Assembly: GCF_023736155.1 (NCBI RefSeq)
Contig: NZ_JAMLJJ010000005.1
Coordinates: 124,001 to 188,000, forward strand
Length of the DNA stretch: 64,000 nucleotides
Direction of reading: 5' to 3'
Source: Larsenimonas salina
Lineage (GTDB): Bacteria; Pseudomonadota; Gammaproteobacteria; Pseudomonadales; Halomonadaceae
Numbering within the stretch: position 1 is the first letter of the stretch; every line of letters starts with the position of its first letter. Below are positions 9,191 through 19,353 of the stretch, piece after piece. Position numbers and translations under genes: made by a program. A model generated the notes under the pieces. It worked only from the letters and a program-made list of their open reading frames with translations. It did not search any database and was not told the DNA's origin.

Positions 9191-9706
9191 TCAGATCTGA
9201 CCGACCTTGACTAGCTTGCCTTTCATGGCTTCTGGCACATCCTCGATCATGACTAGGTTGAGCGACTTCTGCTCGCCTTCAAGGGCCACAGCGTCGCCCA
9301 GATCGGCGTCCACTTCATCCGGTGACAGGGTGTACATACCGCCGTTAAAGGGGTCGACGATTAGCCAGCCAATAAGACCGCCAAACAAGATGTTGCCGCC
9401 AATGTACCAGCCGTTCGCCGACGTGGTTAGATCCACCGTGCGCGGGGCATAGCCCTCTTTCTTGAGTTCAACGTGGTAGGTCTTGCCACCGAAATAGCTG
9501 CCGTCGGACTTCTTGAGTGTGACGGTGGTCGGTGTAGTGCCGGTAAAAACCCGCTTGGCCGTTTCGTCAGTAATAACGACATTGGCATTGGACGGCGTAC
9601 TGTTGATGGTCACGCTCTGGTCGCTGTCGCCAACGATGGAAGCGCAGCCGGTCAGCGTCAGGGTCGCACAGGTGCCGACGAGGGCGGCAAGGGTCTTGAA
9701 TGTCAT
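9191..9706 (-). CDS. PEGA-domain lipoprotein
   Basis: A 171-residue predicted outer- or inner-membrane lipoprotein. The signal peptide ends at LTGC with Cys21 as the lipidation site. Residues about 30-90 (VTINSTPSNANVVI ... YHVELKKEGYAPRTVDL) form a PEGA-type beta domain, recognised by the S.P..A.V ... GYxxR pattern that is common in surface lipoproteins. A Gly-rich hydrophobic segment (WYIGGNILFGGLIGWLIVDP) follows and may insert into a membrane, with GGMYTLSPDEV after it, a pattern seen in a small lipoprotein family of gammaproteobacteria. Molecular role is unknown. Single gene, convergent with ynfM. Confidence 0.8.
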   Translation of the reverse strand: MTFKTLAALVGTCATLTLTGCASIVGDSDQSVTINSTPSNANVVITDETAKRVFTGTTPTTVTLKKSDGSYFGGKTYHVELKKEGYAPRTVDLTTSANGWYIGGNILFGGLIGWLIVDPFNGGMYTLSPDEVDADLGDAVALEGEQKSLNLVMIEDVPEAMKGKLVKVGQI

Positions 9707-9897
9707 TTAAAGCTCTCTTTTTATAACCCGCTTTGAAACACGCCTCGCGTGAGGCGATGATAAGGACACCGATCGTTCTGGTTGATGCAAGTGCTTGTGG
9801 AGTAACGACATTCACACTCACTTCTTTAGACTCTTTTTTAAACTTATGGCCAAACGCCGCTCTGGCGCGTGCTCGGCCTACCTTGAGGAAACAGCGC

Positions 9898-10302
9898 ATG
9901 TCAGTAAGTCACACCGAAATCGAGCGCCTGATCGCCGCACGAGATCGTGCGTATACGCCGTATTCAAACCATCCGGTGGCGGCGCTGGTCGAGGATGATC
10001 AAAAGCGGCAATTCACTGGGTGCAATGTAGAGATTGCGAACTACAAGGGGCTTTGCGCCGAGGCCAGTGCGATTGCCTCAATGGTCTCTCAGACCGGCAG
10101 TACTGCGCTTGCCCGCGTGGTCGTGATGGGCCCGGGTGAGGCGCTGTGTACACCCTGCGGTGATTGCCGCCAGCGCATTCGTGAATTCGCAACGCCCGAT
10201 ACCGAGATCGTGGTCGTGAGTGGCGAGGGCGAGGTTCTCAAGCGCTATTCGATGGACGCTCTGCTGCCGGATTCCTTCGGCCCGGAAAATCTGCCTGATT
10301 GA
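9898..10302 (+). CDS. cdd: Cytidine deaminase
   Basis: Zinc hydrolase of pyrimidine salvage that converts cytidine and deoxycytidine to uridine forms in the cytoplasm. The 134-residue size fits the short homotetrameric class. Zinc and catalytic residues are all present: Cys53-Ala-Glu55 (CAEASA) and PCGDC with Cys87 and Cys90. The substrate stretch FTGCNVEIANYKG is also typical. The ATG at 9898 has TGAGGAA 8 bases upstream; the longer open frame upstream has no similarity. Blasticidin-type deaminases share the fold, but the motif spacing fits Cdd better. Confidence 0.9.
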   Translation: MSVSHTEIERLIAARDRAYTPYSNHPVAALVEDDQKRQFTGCNVEIANYKGLCAEASAIASMVSQTGSTALARVVVMGPGEALCTPCGDCRQRIREFATPDTEIVVVSGEGEVLKRYSMDALLPDSFGPENLPD

Positions 10303-10357
10303 CGTGAAGGGTCGTGAAATGGGAAGCGTACAAATACTGTGAAACTTTAGATAATCC

Positions 10358-10384
10358 TGAAGAGTGTTGGGGACATGCCGATAG
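10358..10384 (+). promoter_or_regulatory. Candidate FliA (sigma-28) promoter of second chemoreceptor gene
   Basis: TGAAGAGT (10358-10365), 11 bases, GCCGATAG (10377-10384). The -10 box matches the FliA consensus at 7 of 8 positions and the -35 at 5 of 8, with exact spacing. Predicted transcript start is about 100 bases before the chemoreceptor start codon. Confidence 0.55.
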
Positions 10385-10489
10385 CACTGGAGCCGGTCTT
10401 AATGCGGCCGACGGTGGTGGCACGGTATGCCGTAGCGACGGTGTTATCAGTGCCGTGAGCATAAAAAGAACATGTCACGGGGTTTCACC

Positions 10490-12211
10490 ATGTTTCTCAA
10501 TCGAAGTGTCAAAGCACGTTTGACGGCCTGTATGGCCTTTCTCGTTGTCCTGTTGGTCGCAATTGGCTCGCTGGGGCTATTCAGTGCAAGCAGCGGTCAG
10601 GAAGACCTGCGTGAGTCCTATGAGGAAAGTTTGATACCGATTCGAGCACTGGGCTCGGTACGGGCGAACCTGATGATGAACCGCACGCAGCTGAATACGG
10701 CGCTGATTCACGAGGATGCCGGAGCGGTGGCCAAGATCAGCCAGACCATGGCCGGCGTTGCCGAGCGCGCCGATGAGCAGTGGGCCACGTATTTGTCCTC
10801 CGGTACGCCTGCGCCGGAAGAGCGCGCCGGCATCGAGGCTGTACAGAAGGAGCTGCCAAGGCTTCGCGCAAGCCTTGACCGCGCGATGACATTGGCTGCC
10901 GCCGGGGACTTCGACGGCGCTCGCTCGCTTCTGGAGACAGAGCTTGAAGGCGAGTACAGCGCCATCATCGAACCTTTAACCAGGCTGATCGCAACCAACG
11001 AGCGATTGGCCGCGGAAAACTTCGTCGACAGTAAAGAGAGCTACGCAACGCTTCGTACGGTCTCGGTCGCGGCCATGGCGCTGTCGATCATCGCGGCCAT
11101 TGCGCTGGCATTCTGGCTGGTGCGCGGCATTATCACGCCGCTTTCCAAGGCACGTGATTTCGCCGCCGAGCTTGCCGAGGGCAACCTGAATGCGCGCATC
11201 GACGTCACCTGCAAGGATGAGTTCGGTCAGATGCTTGATGCGCTGGTCGATATGCGCAATCGGCTGACCGGAGTGGTCACGACCGTACGCTCAAGCGTTG
11301 AAGGCGTATCGCTTGGCTCGCAGGAAATTTCGAGCGGCAACGACGACTTGAATCGCCGAACGCAGGAGCAGGCGGCGAGCCTTGAAGAAACCGCGGCCTC
11401 GATGGATGAGATGACCTCGACCGTGCGCCAGAACGCCGAGAATGCCTCGACCGCCAATACGCTGGTGGGCGAAGTCAGCGACACCGCTCATGATGGCGGA
11501 AACGTGGCCCAGCAGGCAGTGGCCGCCATGGCGGACATCAATGCCTCCAGCCAGCAGATTTCCGGCATTATCAGCCTGATCGATGAAATCGCGTTTCAGA
11601 CCAATTTGCTCGCGCTGAACGCAGCAGTCGAGGCGGCGCGGGCGGGTGAGCAGGGCCGTGGGTTCGCGGTGGTGGCCGGTGAGGTTCGAACGCTTGCCAG
11701 CCGCAGCGCCGATGCGGCCAAGGAGATCAAGCAGCTGGTCGATCAAAGCGTCGATCGGGTCGAGGCAGGGTCCAAGCTGGTCAATCAGGCCGGCGAGTCT
11801 TTGAGTGAGATCGTCGAGGGGGTCCAGCGGGTGCAGTCACTGGTGACCGAAATCGCGCACGCGAGCCTTGAGCAGTCTCAGGGCATCGAGCAGATCAACA
11901 CCGCGATCTCGCAGATGGACAACGTCACTCAGCAAAACGCGAGCCTGGTCGAAGAGTCCAGTGCGGCAAGCCAGTCACTGAACGATCAGGCACGCGCGCT
12001 CATGGAACAGATCGCGTTCTTCAAGCTTGATGGCGAAGGCGCTCACCGGGCCATGGCGCCCTCCGAAACTCCGCCGCGCGCGAAACCGGCCGCATCCTCG
12101 CACGCCTCGAGCGTCATCCGGGCCGGAGCGGCCAAGGACGCAAAAACGCCGCCCAAGCAAGCCACTCGCACCGAGCCGGTTACGGCCGAGGACGACTGGA
12201 CGACCTTTTAA
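10490..12211 (+). CDS. Methyl-accepting chemotaxis protein, four-helix-bundle sensor
   Basis: Transmembrane chemoreceptor of 573 residues with Tar/Tsr-like architecture: helix 11-32, periplasmic all-helical 4HB domain about 35-190 ([19 protein letters not shown]), second helix near 193-215, HAMP, then the signalling coiled coil with tip [21 protein letters not shown] near 365-385. The C-terminus DDWTTF is a CheR/CheB tether variant after a disordered linker. The ATG at 10490 has GGGG 9 bases upstream; another in-frame ATG at 10472 has a weaker site, so the start is not certain by 6 codons. The ligand cannot be read from sequence. A candidate FliA promoter lies upstream. Confidence 0.95.
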   Translation: MFLNRSVKARLTACMAFLVVLLVAIGSLGLFSASSGQEDLRESYEESLIPIRALGSVRANLMMNRTQLNTALIHEDAGAVAKISQTMAGVAERADEQWATYLSSGTPAPEERAGIEAVQKELPRLRASLDRAMTLAAAGDFDGARSLLETELEGEYSAIIEPLTRLIATNERLAAENFVDSKESYATLRTVSVAAMALSIIAAIALAFWLVRGIITPLSKARDFAAELAEGNLNARIDVTCKDEFGQMLDALVDMRNRLTGVVTTVRSSVEGVSLGSQEISSGNDDLNRRTQEQAASLEETAASMDEMTSTVRQNAENASTANTLVGEVSDTAHDGGNVAQQAVAAMADINASSQQISGIISLIDEIAFQTNLLALNAAVEAARAGEQGRGFAVVAGEVRTLASRSADAAKEIKQLVDQSVDRVEAGSKLVNQAGESLSEIVEGVQRVQSLVTEIAHASLEQSQGIEQINTAISQMDNVTQQNASLVEESSAASQSLNDQARALMEQIAFFKLDGEGAHRAMAPSETPPRAKPAASSHASSVIRAGAAKDAKTPPKQATRTEPVTAEDDWTTF

Positions 12212-12261
12212 CGCCACGCTCTTGAGACGCCGCATTCCACGCATCCAACCCAATATGCGCT

Positions 12262-12295
12262 GCGCCCCGTTCCGGTTCACACCGAAGCGGGGCGC
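12262..12295. terminator. Long GC-rich inverted repeat between convergent genes
   Basis: GCGCCCCG (12262-12269) pairs with CGGGGCGC (12288-12295); the inner bases CCGGT and ACCG extend the stem after a short bulge. It separates the convergent chemoreceptor and ybiT genes. There is no T run, so it is a weak terminator call. Confidence 0.45.
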
Positions 12296-12361
12296 AAACG
12301 TTTCAGGGGCGCTGTTTTTCAGAGACGCTCTCGTTTCAGACGCGCTACCGGGGGAGGTGCG

Positions 12362-13951
<1,590 letters not shown>

Positions 13952-14073
13952 AGCGGGAGCGTCTCGCGGGGGGCGGTAAGAATCGGCCCCGGCCGGGATG
14001 ACCGGCACGGGGCGTCAAGGTATTGGCAGGTATTGTACGTGTTCGAGCGCAAGGCGTCATTGCGCATGTGGCG

Positions 14074-14466
14074 CTAGAACACCACCGCGAGCAATAGAAG
14101 CAACAGCCCGAACATGCTGACCATATAGACCAGTGAGCGCACCCAGGGAATGCCGAGGGCGTAGAGCGGTACATACACGATGCGCGCCAGCAGGTAGAGC
14201 CAGCAGCCCCAGAGCGTCATGGCGCCTTCCTGATGCGTGATATGAACGATCAGCACCGCCGCGATGAACAGCGGTAAAGTCTCGAACAGATTGCGCTGCG
14301 CGCGAAAGAGACGGCCGGTGACCTTGCCCATCGGTGGGCCTTCCTTGTCGCGCGGACCGGTGTTGTATTCGACGCCGGTTTCCCGGTTGCGCCACATGGC
14401 CGGCAACAGGATTTGAACCACGGCCAGAATCAGTGTCCAGCCCAATAAATGAAGCTCCATGCTCAC
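14074..14466 (-). CDS. MAPEG-family membrane protein
   Basis: A 130-residue integral membrane protein with four hydrophobic helices. The family (membrane-associated proteins in eicosanoid and glutathione metabolism) is recognised from the FRAQRNLFETLPLF motif on helix 2 and the YLLARIVYVPLYALGIPWVRS segment on helix 3. Bacterial members are mostly uncharacterised and may be glutathione-dependent enzymes. The start is a GTG at 14466 with GGAGGG 7 bases upstream; the ATG two codons later has poorer spacing. Separate from ybiT by 60 bases on the same strand, so co-transcription is possible. Confidence 0.85.
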   Translation of the reverse strand: MSMELHLLGWTLILAVVQILLPAMWRNRETGVEYNTGPRDKEGPPMGKVTGRLFRAQRNLFETLPLFIAAVLIVHITHQEGAMTLWGCWLYLLARIVYVPLYALGIPWVRSLVYMVSMFGLLLLLLAVVF

Positions 14467-14570
14467 GGTAACGCCCTCCGAAGTTTAATGCCTCAAGCGT
14501 AGACGCAAACGCACGTGTTTACCGTTGGCGACAATGACCTACAAATCGGCACAGAACTCCTAAAGACAGC

Positions 14571-14599
14571 ATGACAAAATTGTTACAAATTTATGTCAT
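14571..14599. promoter_or_regulatory. 29-bp imperfect palindrome upstream of orphan membrane protein
   Basis: AT-rich dyad with outer arms ATGACA (14571-14576) and TGTCAT (14594-14599), 10 of 14 possible pairs matching around the centre at 14585. It lies 27 bases before the next gene start, where an operator would be expected. Confidence 0.4.
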
Positions 14600-14625
14600 A
14601 ACAAAGACAGGGAGTCTTTTAAGCC

Positions 14626-15357
14626 ATGGGCGCGTTCATTCATCTCGTCTCAAGCGAGTATCGGGATAACCCACTGTTCAAGACCGCCGTCAAAGCGATT
14701 TTCGCGGTCACCGCCGCCGTGATTCTCGCGGGCATTCTCTGGGAAAGCATGGCGCTGCCGCCTGAGTTGATGTCGCTGCATGCCGAGTCGTCGCTGCCTA
14801 ATCGCTACGCCCAGGGGCTGATGCTGGTGGCGGTATTCATGTTTCTGGTCGGCTTTACGCGTCACGGCTCCAGGGCCTTTCTGGCGCTGGCCGCGCTGTA
14901 TGCGTTCGTCTGGTTCGACGACACCATGATGTATCACGAGCACGTGGGCGCGTTTCTGGATCAGCGCGGCCTCACCTCGAGCTGGAATGGCCTTCGCGCG
15001 CAAGACATCGGTGAATTGATCGGCTGGGGCCTTGCGGCCATTCCGATGGCGCTGGTCTTTCTATGGGCCTGGCTTGGTCGGCGCAAGGGCGATTTCGGCA
15101 TGTTGGTAGTGTTCGGCGCCTGTTTCGGGCTGTTGGTGTTCTGTGGCGTGGCGGTCGATATGCTGCACATGCTGATGGGCGGTGGCGATGCCATGGACGT
15201 TGGTTGGGTCGAGGATGGCGGCGAGATTGCCTCGGTCGCGCTGGCCTGCGTGGCCTCCACGCTGTTTGCAACCATGAAGGCTGAGCGCTGGTTCGACCCT
15301 GCTGTGTCGGCTGCGCATACCCCTCACGAACACGGGATGCATGCCCTTGCCCACTGA
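14626..15357 (+). CDS. Uncharacterised polytopic membrane protein with His/Asp-rich helix ends
   Basis: I do not recognise this 243-residue protein. About six hydrophobic helices are visible (near 22-42, 60-80, 84-96, 131-151, 156-178 and 198-216). Charged residues sit at helix ends: WFDDTMMYHEHVG after helix 3 and VDMLHMLMGGGD after helix 5, followed by GWVEDGGEIASV. The C-terminus is histidine-rich (HTPHEHGMHALAH). Paired His and Asp residues inside the membrane suggest a metal site, as in the alkaline ceramidase/CREST hydrolases, but no family motif was confirmed. Single gene; GGGAG lies 11 bases before the ATG and a palindrome lies further upstream. Confidence 0.75.
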   Translation: MGAFIHLVSSEYRDNPLFKTAVKAIFAVTAAVILAGILWESMALPPELMSLHAESSLPNRYAQGLMLVAVFMFLVGFTRHGSRAFLALAALYAFVWFDDTMMYHEHVGAFLDQRGLTSSWNGLRAQDIGELIGWGLAAIPMALVFLWAWLGRRKGDFGMLVVFGACFGLLVFCGVAVDMLHMLMGGGDAMDVGWVEDGGEIASVALACVASTLFATMKAERWFDPAVSAAHTPHEHGMHALAH

Positions 15358-15360
15358 CAG

Positions 15361-15421
15361 CGCCTGAGGCGTTTTGAAAAGCACGATCGACATCGGGCCG
15401 GCGTTCAACGCGGCCCGATGT
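15361..15421 (+). terminator. Tandem hairpins after orphan membrane protein
   Basis: A small hairpin CGCC-TGA-GGCG followed by TTTT (15361-15375), then a larger one with arms ACATCGGGCC (15390-15399) and GGCCCGATGT (15412-15421). The first has terminator form; the second has a long stem but a poor T run. Confidence 0.55.
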
Positions 15422-15512
15422 TGTATCTGATGTGCCTATTCTTGTGTCTTTTTTATAGCTGGGCAGGCGGCGCTGGGGTAGGTTAGGTTATTCGGCTTTT
15501 CAGGGAGGTTCC

Positions 15513-16526
15513 ATGGCTAATCGCTTGATTCAATTGATGGCGCCACGCGACGACGAGAAGGCGATTCGTAAATGTCTCGACAGTCTCGAGCTTAAAGAGT
15601 GGTGGCAAAGCTCACCCGGCGGTGAGGGGGAGCGGGCGACGTTTTACATTGCGCTGCATCAGGCCGAGGCGCAGGACGTCATGGATAGCCTTTCCGACAC
15701 ATTGAAAGACCGCGATAACTGGCGGTTATTTTCGCTTGCGACCGAGGCCAATCTGCCCGAAGTCGACGGCGAGGAAGAGCAGGAGCGGCTCGAGCAGAAG
15801 AATACGGCCAGCGCCCGAGAGGAAATTTACGGGTCGGTTCGAAGTGGGGCGACGCTTAGCCTCGATTATCTTTTAATGACGGCGTTCGCGACCTGCGTGG
15901 CGGCGATTGGTCTTAATCAGGGGCAGGTGGCGGTCGTGATCGGTGCGATGGTGATTGCGCCGCTGCTCGGGCCGATTCTTGCCTTCGCGTTCGGCTCGAC
16001 GCTTGGCAACCTTGAGCTCTTGTGGATTGCGGCGCGCTCTCTGTTTGCAGGGCTTGCGGTCTCGATCATCGTGGGGGTCGCGATCGGGTTCATCTACCGG
16101 GCAACGCCCGATAACTCGATGATGAACTTTTCAGGCGTGATGAGCCTTCAGACGCTGATCCTGCCGTTGGCCTCGGGGGCCGCTGCGGCGCTGATGGTGG
16201 CTTCCGGCAAGATGTCGGCGCTGGTCGGGGTCATGGTGGCTGCCGCGCTGCTGCCGCCGCTGGCGGCGTTCGGACTGTTCATCGGTGACGGCAATTATCT
16301 GTCGGGCGGCCGGGCGCTGGTGTCGGTTGTGGTCAATATCGTCGCGATCAACCTGGCCGCGCAGGTGGTGTTTCTGACCAAGGGCATTCGGCCCCGGGCA
16401 TGGGAGAGCGATTCGCGCAATACCTCGATTCGCATGGCGCTTGGCGTATCCGGCGGACTGGTGGTGCTGGCGGGCGTTTTTCTCTGGCTTGCCGGCAGCA
16501 ATGTCACGCTAAACTGGCTGTCATGA
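15513..16526 (+). CDS. DUF389 (TIGR00341-type) membrane protein
   Basis: A 337-residue inner-membrane protein. The first about 110 residues are soluble and acidic; the rest contains six to seven helices with the DUF389 signatures VVIGAMVIAPLLGPILAFAFG and GVMVAAALLPPLAAFGLF. The function of this family is unsettled; transport of small solutes has been suggested, but no reaction is established. GGGAGG precedes the ATG at 15513. It is followed within 75 bases by the M42 peptidase on the same strand, so they may be co-transcribed, without an obvious functional link. Confidence 0.88.
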   Translation: MANRLIQLMAPRDDEKAIRKCLDSLELKEWWQSSPGGEGERATFYIALHQAEAQDVMDSLSDTLKDRDNWRLFSLATEANLPEVDGEEEQERLEQKNTASAREEIYGSVRSGATLSLDYLLMTAFATCVAAIGLNQGQVAVVIGAMVIAPLLGPILAFAFGSTLGNLELLWIAARSLFAGLAVSIIVGVAIGFIYRATPDNSMMNFSGVMSLQTLILPLASGAAAALMVASGKMSALVGVMVAAALLPPLAAFGLFIGDGNYLSGGRALVSVVVNIVAINLAAQVVFLTKGIRPRAWESDSRNTSIRMALGVSGGLVVLAGVFLWLAGSNVTLNWLS

Positions 16527-16599
16527 GCGCGCCTTTGCACATTGAATCATGGCGCGTCAGACTCTTTTCACGTCTCTTGATTGCGTAAGGATGAACGGT

Positions 16600-17691
16600 A
16601 TGGCCAATGCAGTGCCCCTGAACGATCAGGCAATGGCATTTCTCGAACGCTATTTGAACAACGCCTCCCCGACTAGCCAGGAGTGGACCGGCCAGAAGCT
16701 CTGGATGGACTACCTGCGCCCATACGTCGATGAGTTCATTACCGACACCTACGGCACCGCCGTCGGCGTAATCAACCCGGACGCCGAGTACAAGGTGGTG
16801 ATCGAAGGTCACGCCGATGAGATCTCCTGGTACGTCAACCACATCACCGACAGCGGCCTGATCTACGTGGTGCGAAACGGCGGCAGCGATCATCAGATCG
16901 CACCGTCCAAACGAGTCAACATTCATACGGCCAACGGCATTGTCGAGGGCGTGTTCGGCTGGCCGGCGATTCATACAAGAAGCAATGGCTCGAAGGAGCA
17001 GGCGCCCAAGCCGGATAATATCTTCATCGATGTGGGCTGCACGTCAAAGGATGAGGTCGAGGCGCTTGGAGTACACGTGGGTTGCATCATCACCTACCCC
17101 GACGAGTTCTTCATTCTCAATGAAAACAAGTTCGTCTGTCGGGCGCTCGATAACCGCATTGGCGGCGTCATGATCGCCGAGGTGGCGCGGCTTTTGAAGG
17201 AAAACGGCAAGACGCTCGAGTTCGGGCTCTACATCGTGAACGCCGTGCAAGAAGAGGTTGGCCTCAGAGGCGCACAGATGATCGCCGAGCGCATTCGGCC
17301 CAATGTCGCGATCGTAACCGACGTGACCCACGACACCACCACGCCGATGATCGAGCAAAAGACGCAGGGCACGTTGAAGCTCGGCGAAGGCCCTGTGATC
17401 GCCTATGCGCCGGCCGTGCAGCAAAAGCTCAGAGACCGCATCATCGAAACGGCACAGGCTCACAAGATCGATTTCCAGCGGGCGGCGTCCTCGCGGGCGA
17501 CCGGCACCGACACCGATTCCTTCGCCTACAGCCATCAGGGCGTGGCGTCGGCACTGATCTCGCTGCCGCTTCGCTACATGCACACAACGGTTGAGATGGT
17601 GCATCGGGAGGACGTCGAAAACGTGATCCGACTGATCTATGAAAGCGTGCTGGCCATCACGCCCGGTGAGACGTTCAGTTATTTCGACTAA
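16600..17691 (+). CDS. M42-family aminopeptidase (FrvX/YsdC type)
   Basis: Cobalt- or zinc-dependent cytoplasmic aminopeptidase, 363 residues, of the dodecameric tetrahedral (TET) peptidase family, sometimes misannotated as endoglucanase. Metal and catalytic residues appear in order: EGHADEISWY (His), CRALDNRIGG (Asp), VQEEVGLRGA (catalytic Glu plus ligand Glu), IVTDVTHDT (Asp) and RYMHTTVEMVH (His). The ATG at 16600 has AAGG 9 bases upstream and matches the usual family N-terminus; an earlier in-frame ATG at 16591 is possible. The substrate residue is not readable from sequence. Confidence 0.9.
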   Translation: MANAVPLNDQAMAFLERYLNNASPTSQEWTGQKLWMDYLRPYVDEFITDTYGTAVGVINPDAEYKVVIEGHADEISWYVNHITDSGLIYVVRNGGSDHQIAPSKRVNIHTANGIVEGVFGWPAIHTRSNGSKEQAPKPDNIFIDVGCTSKDEVEALGVHVGCIITYPDEFFILNENKFVCRALDNRIGGVMIAEVARLLKENGKTLEFGLYIVNAVQEEVGLRGAQMIAERIRPNVAIVTDVTHDTTTPMIEQKTQGTLKLGEGPVIAYAPAVQQKLRDRIIETAQAHKIDFQRAASSRATGTDTDSFAYSHQGVASALISLPLRYMHTTVEMVHREDVENVIRLIYESVLAITPGETFSYFD

Positions 17692-17714
17692 CGTACACTT
17701 GACCGGAATCGTTT

Positions 17715-17733
17715 GCGCCCGGCATCGCCGGGC
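17715..17733 (+). terminator. Hairpin after M42 peptidase gene
   Basis: CGCCCGGC ATC GCCGGGCG followed by TTATTG, 23 bases after the stop codon. Good stem, modest T content. Confidence 0.55.
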
Positions 17734-17926
17734 GTTATTGTGACTGCCTTGTACTAGGGATGTGCCTTCCGCGTTTTCTGAAACGCCCGCGATGTCGGGT
17801 ATCCGCGCTCGATGGTCGGCTCACCGCCGGCTCTGGCTCAAGGCCCTTATAGCCTTCACCGCATCATTCCTTCCTTTTGATTTCTAGATGGCTTGCCCGC
17901 GCGGCAGGCATGAGATGGTTACGTTA

Positions 17927-19285
17927 ATGTCATTTTCCGAGCTGGGCCTTTGCCCCGAGCTTCTGCGTGCAATCGAGCGCGCGGGTTATTCTTCACCTTC
18001 ACCGATCCAGGCCAAATCCATCCCCGAAGGCCTCGAGGGCCGCGATGTGCTGGCCGCAGCGCAAACCGGTACCGGCAAGACAGCAGGCTTCGCTCTGCCG
18101 ATTCTTCAACGACTGGCCGCGGCAAACCGTCCGGCGCAGGCGCGCCGCCCCAGAGCCTTGATTCTGACCCCGACGCGCGAGCTAGCCGCGCAGGTTGGCG
18201 AGGTTGTCGAGCAGTTCGGCAAGGCCTTTGAAACTCCGATCACCAGTACCGTGGTCTTCGGCGGCGTCAACGCCAACCCGCAGATCAGCGCGCTCGGCAA
18301 GGGCGTGGATGTGCTGGTGGCCTGCCCGGGTCGTCTTCTTGACCTCATCGGTCAGAAGGCCGTGGCGCTTGATGGCGTTGAAACGCTGGTGCTCGATGAA
18401 GCCGATCGCATGCTCGACATGGGCTTCATTCATGACATCAAGAAACTGATGAAACTGGTGCCCTCCAGGCGCCAGACGCTTCTGTTCTCGGCCACGTTCT
18501 CAAGCGAGATTCGAACGCTTGCGACCGGCTTTCTGACCAACCCGGTCGAGATCGACGTGACGCCACGCAACAGCACGGCGCGCACCGTCGATCAGTCGGT
18601 CTATCACGTCGAGAAAAGCGCCAAGGCGGCGGCACTGATTCACCTGATCACGTCACGTGACTGGGATCAGGTGCTGGTGTTTACGGCCACCAAGCACATG
18701 GCCAACAAGGTCACCTACAGCCTTCAACAGGCCGGGCTGACCGCGGCTGCGATCCACGGCAACAAAAGTCAGAACGCGCGCACCCAGGCGCTTTCGGGCT
18801 TCAAGGAAAAGAGCATCACGGCGCTGGTCGCGACCGATGTGGCCGCGCGCGGCATCGATATCAATCAGCTGCCACAGGTGGTCAATTTCGAGCTGCCGGC
18901 AACGCCTGCCGACTACGTGCACCGCATCGGCCGAACCGGCCGCGCCGGCGCCGAAGGTCAGGCGATTTCGCTGGTGGACCGGGAAGAGCAGGATTTGCTC
19001 AAGCGCATCGAAAAGCTGATCAAATCGAACCTGCCTGAAACCGACATGTCGGACTTCGACATCGTGCGGGCCAAGACCCAGTTTCCGCTTTTGAATCCGC
19101 CGCGTGGGCCGAAGCCTCAGCGCAAGAAGCCGGCGCAGGGCAGTAGCAAACCCTCGGGCGGCGGCCGGTCATCGAACGCCTCCAGCGAAGCGCGCCCCGA
19201 CGAGCCCAAGAAACCGAGTCGCCGACACCGTGGCGGGCGAGGGAATCGGGGTAATGGTGGTAACAGCGGAAGCGGTGCCCGCTAG
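17927..19285 (+). CDS. rhlE: DEAD-box RNA helicase, RhlE-like
   Basis: ATP-dependent RNA helicase of 452 residues. Motifs in order: FxxLGL...GYSSPSPIQ (Q motif), AQTGTGKT (I), PTRELAAQ (Ia), VLDEADRMLDMGF (II), SATFS (III), ATDVAARGIDI (V) and HRIGRTGRAG (VI). A basic, Gly/Ser/Pro-rich tail after residue 380 probably binds RNA. The ATG at 17927 gives the canonical MSFSELGL start; in-frame ATGs at 17888 and 17915 add unmatched residues. A 235-base leader precedes the gene after the peptidase terminator; such leaders are common on cold-responsive helicase messages, but no motif proves it here. RhlB or SrmB are less likely given the motif Q and tail. Confidence 0.92.
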   Translation: MSFSELGLCPELLRAIERAGYSSPSPIQAKSIPEGLEGRDVLAAAQTGTGKTAGFALPILQRLAAANRPAQARRPRALILTPTRELAAQVGEVVEQFGKAFETPITSTVVFGGVNANPQISALGKGVDVLVACPGRLLDLIGQKAVALDGVETLVLDEADRMLDMGFIHDIKKLMKLVPSRRQTLLFSATFSSEIRTLATGFLTNPVEIDVTPRNSTARTVDQSVYHVEKSAKAAALIHLITSRDWDQVLVFTATKHMANKVTYSLQQAGLTAAAIHGNKSQNARTQALSGFKEKSITALVATDVAARGIDINQLPQVVNFELPATPADYVHRIGRTGRAGAEGQAISLVDREEQDLLKRIEKLIKSNLPETDMSDFDIVRAKTQFPLLNPPRGPKPQRKKPAQGSSKPSGGGRSSNASSEARPDEPKKPSRRHRGGRGNRGNGGNSGSGAR

Positions 19286-19301
19286 GCCTTGATGCAAGGT
19301 G

Positions 19302-19321
19302 GGCCGGCACTCAGTGCCGGC
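19302..19321. terminator. Hairpin between rhlE and DUF3581 gene
   Basis: GCCGGCAC TCA GTGCCGGC directly after rhlE, between convergent genes. A strong stem without a T run. Confidence 0.45.
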
Positions 19322-19353
19322 GCAGGCGTGATGTCAAAACACCGCTGTCGACC

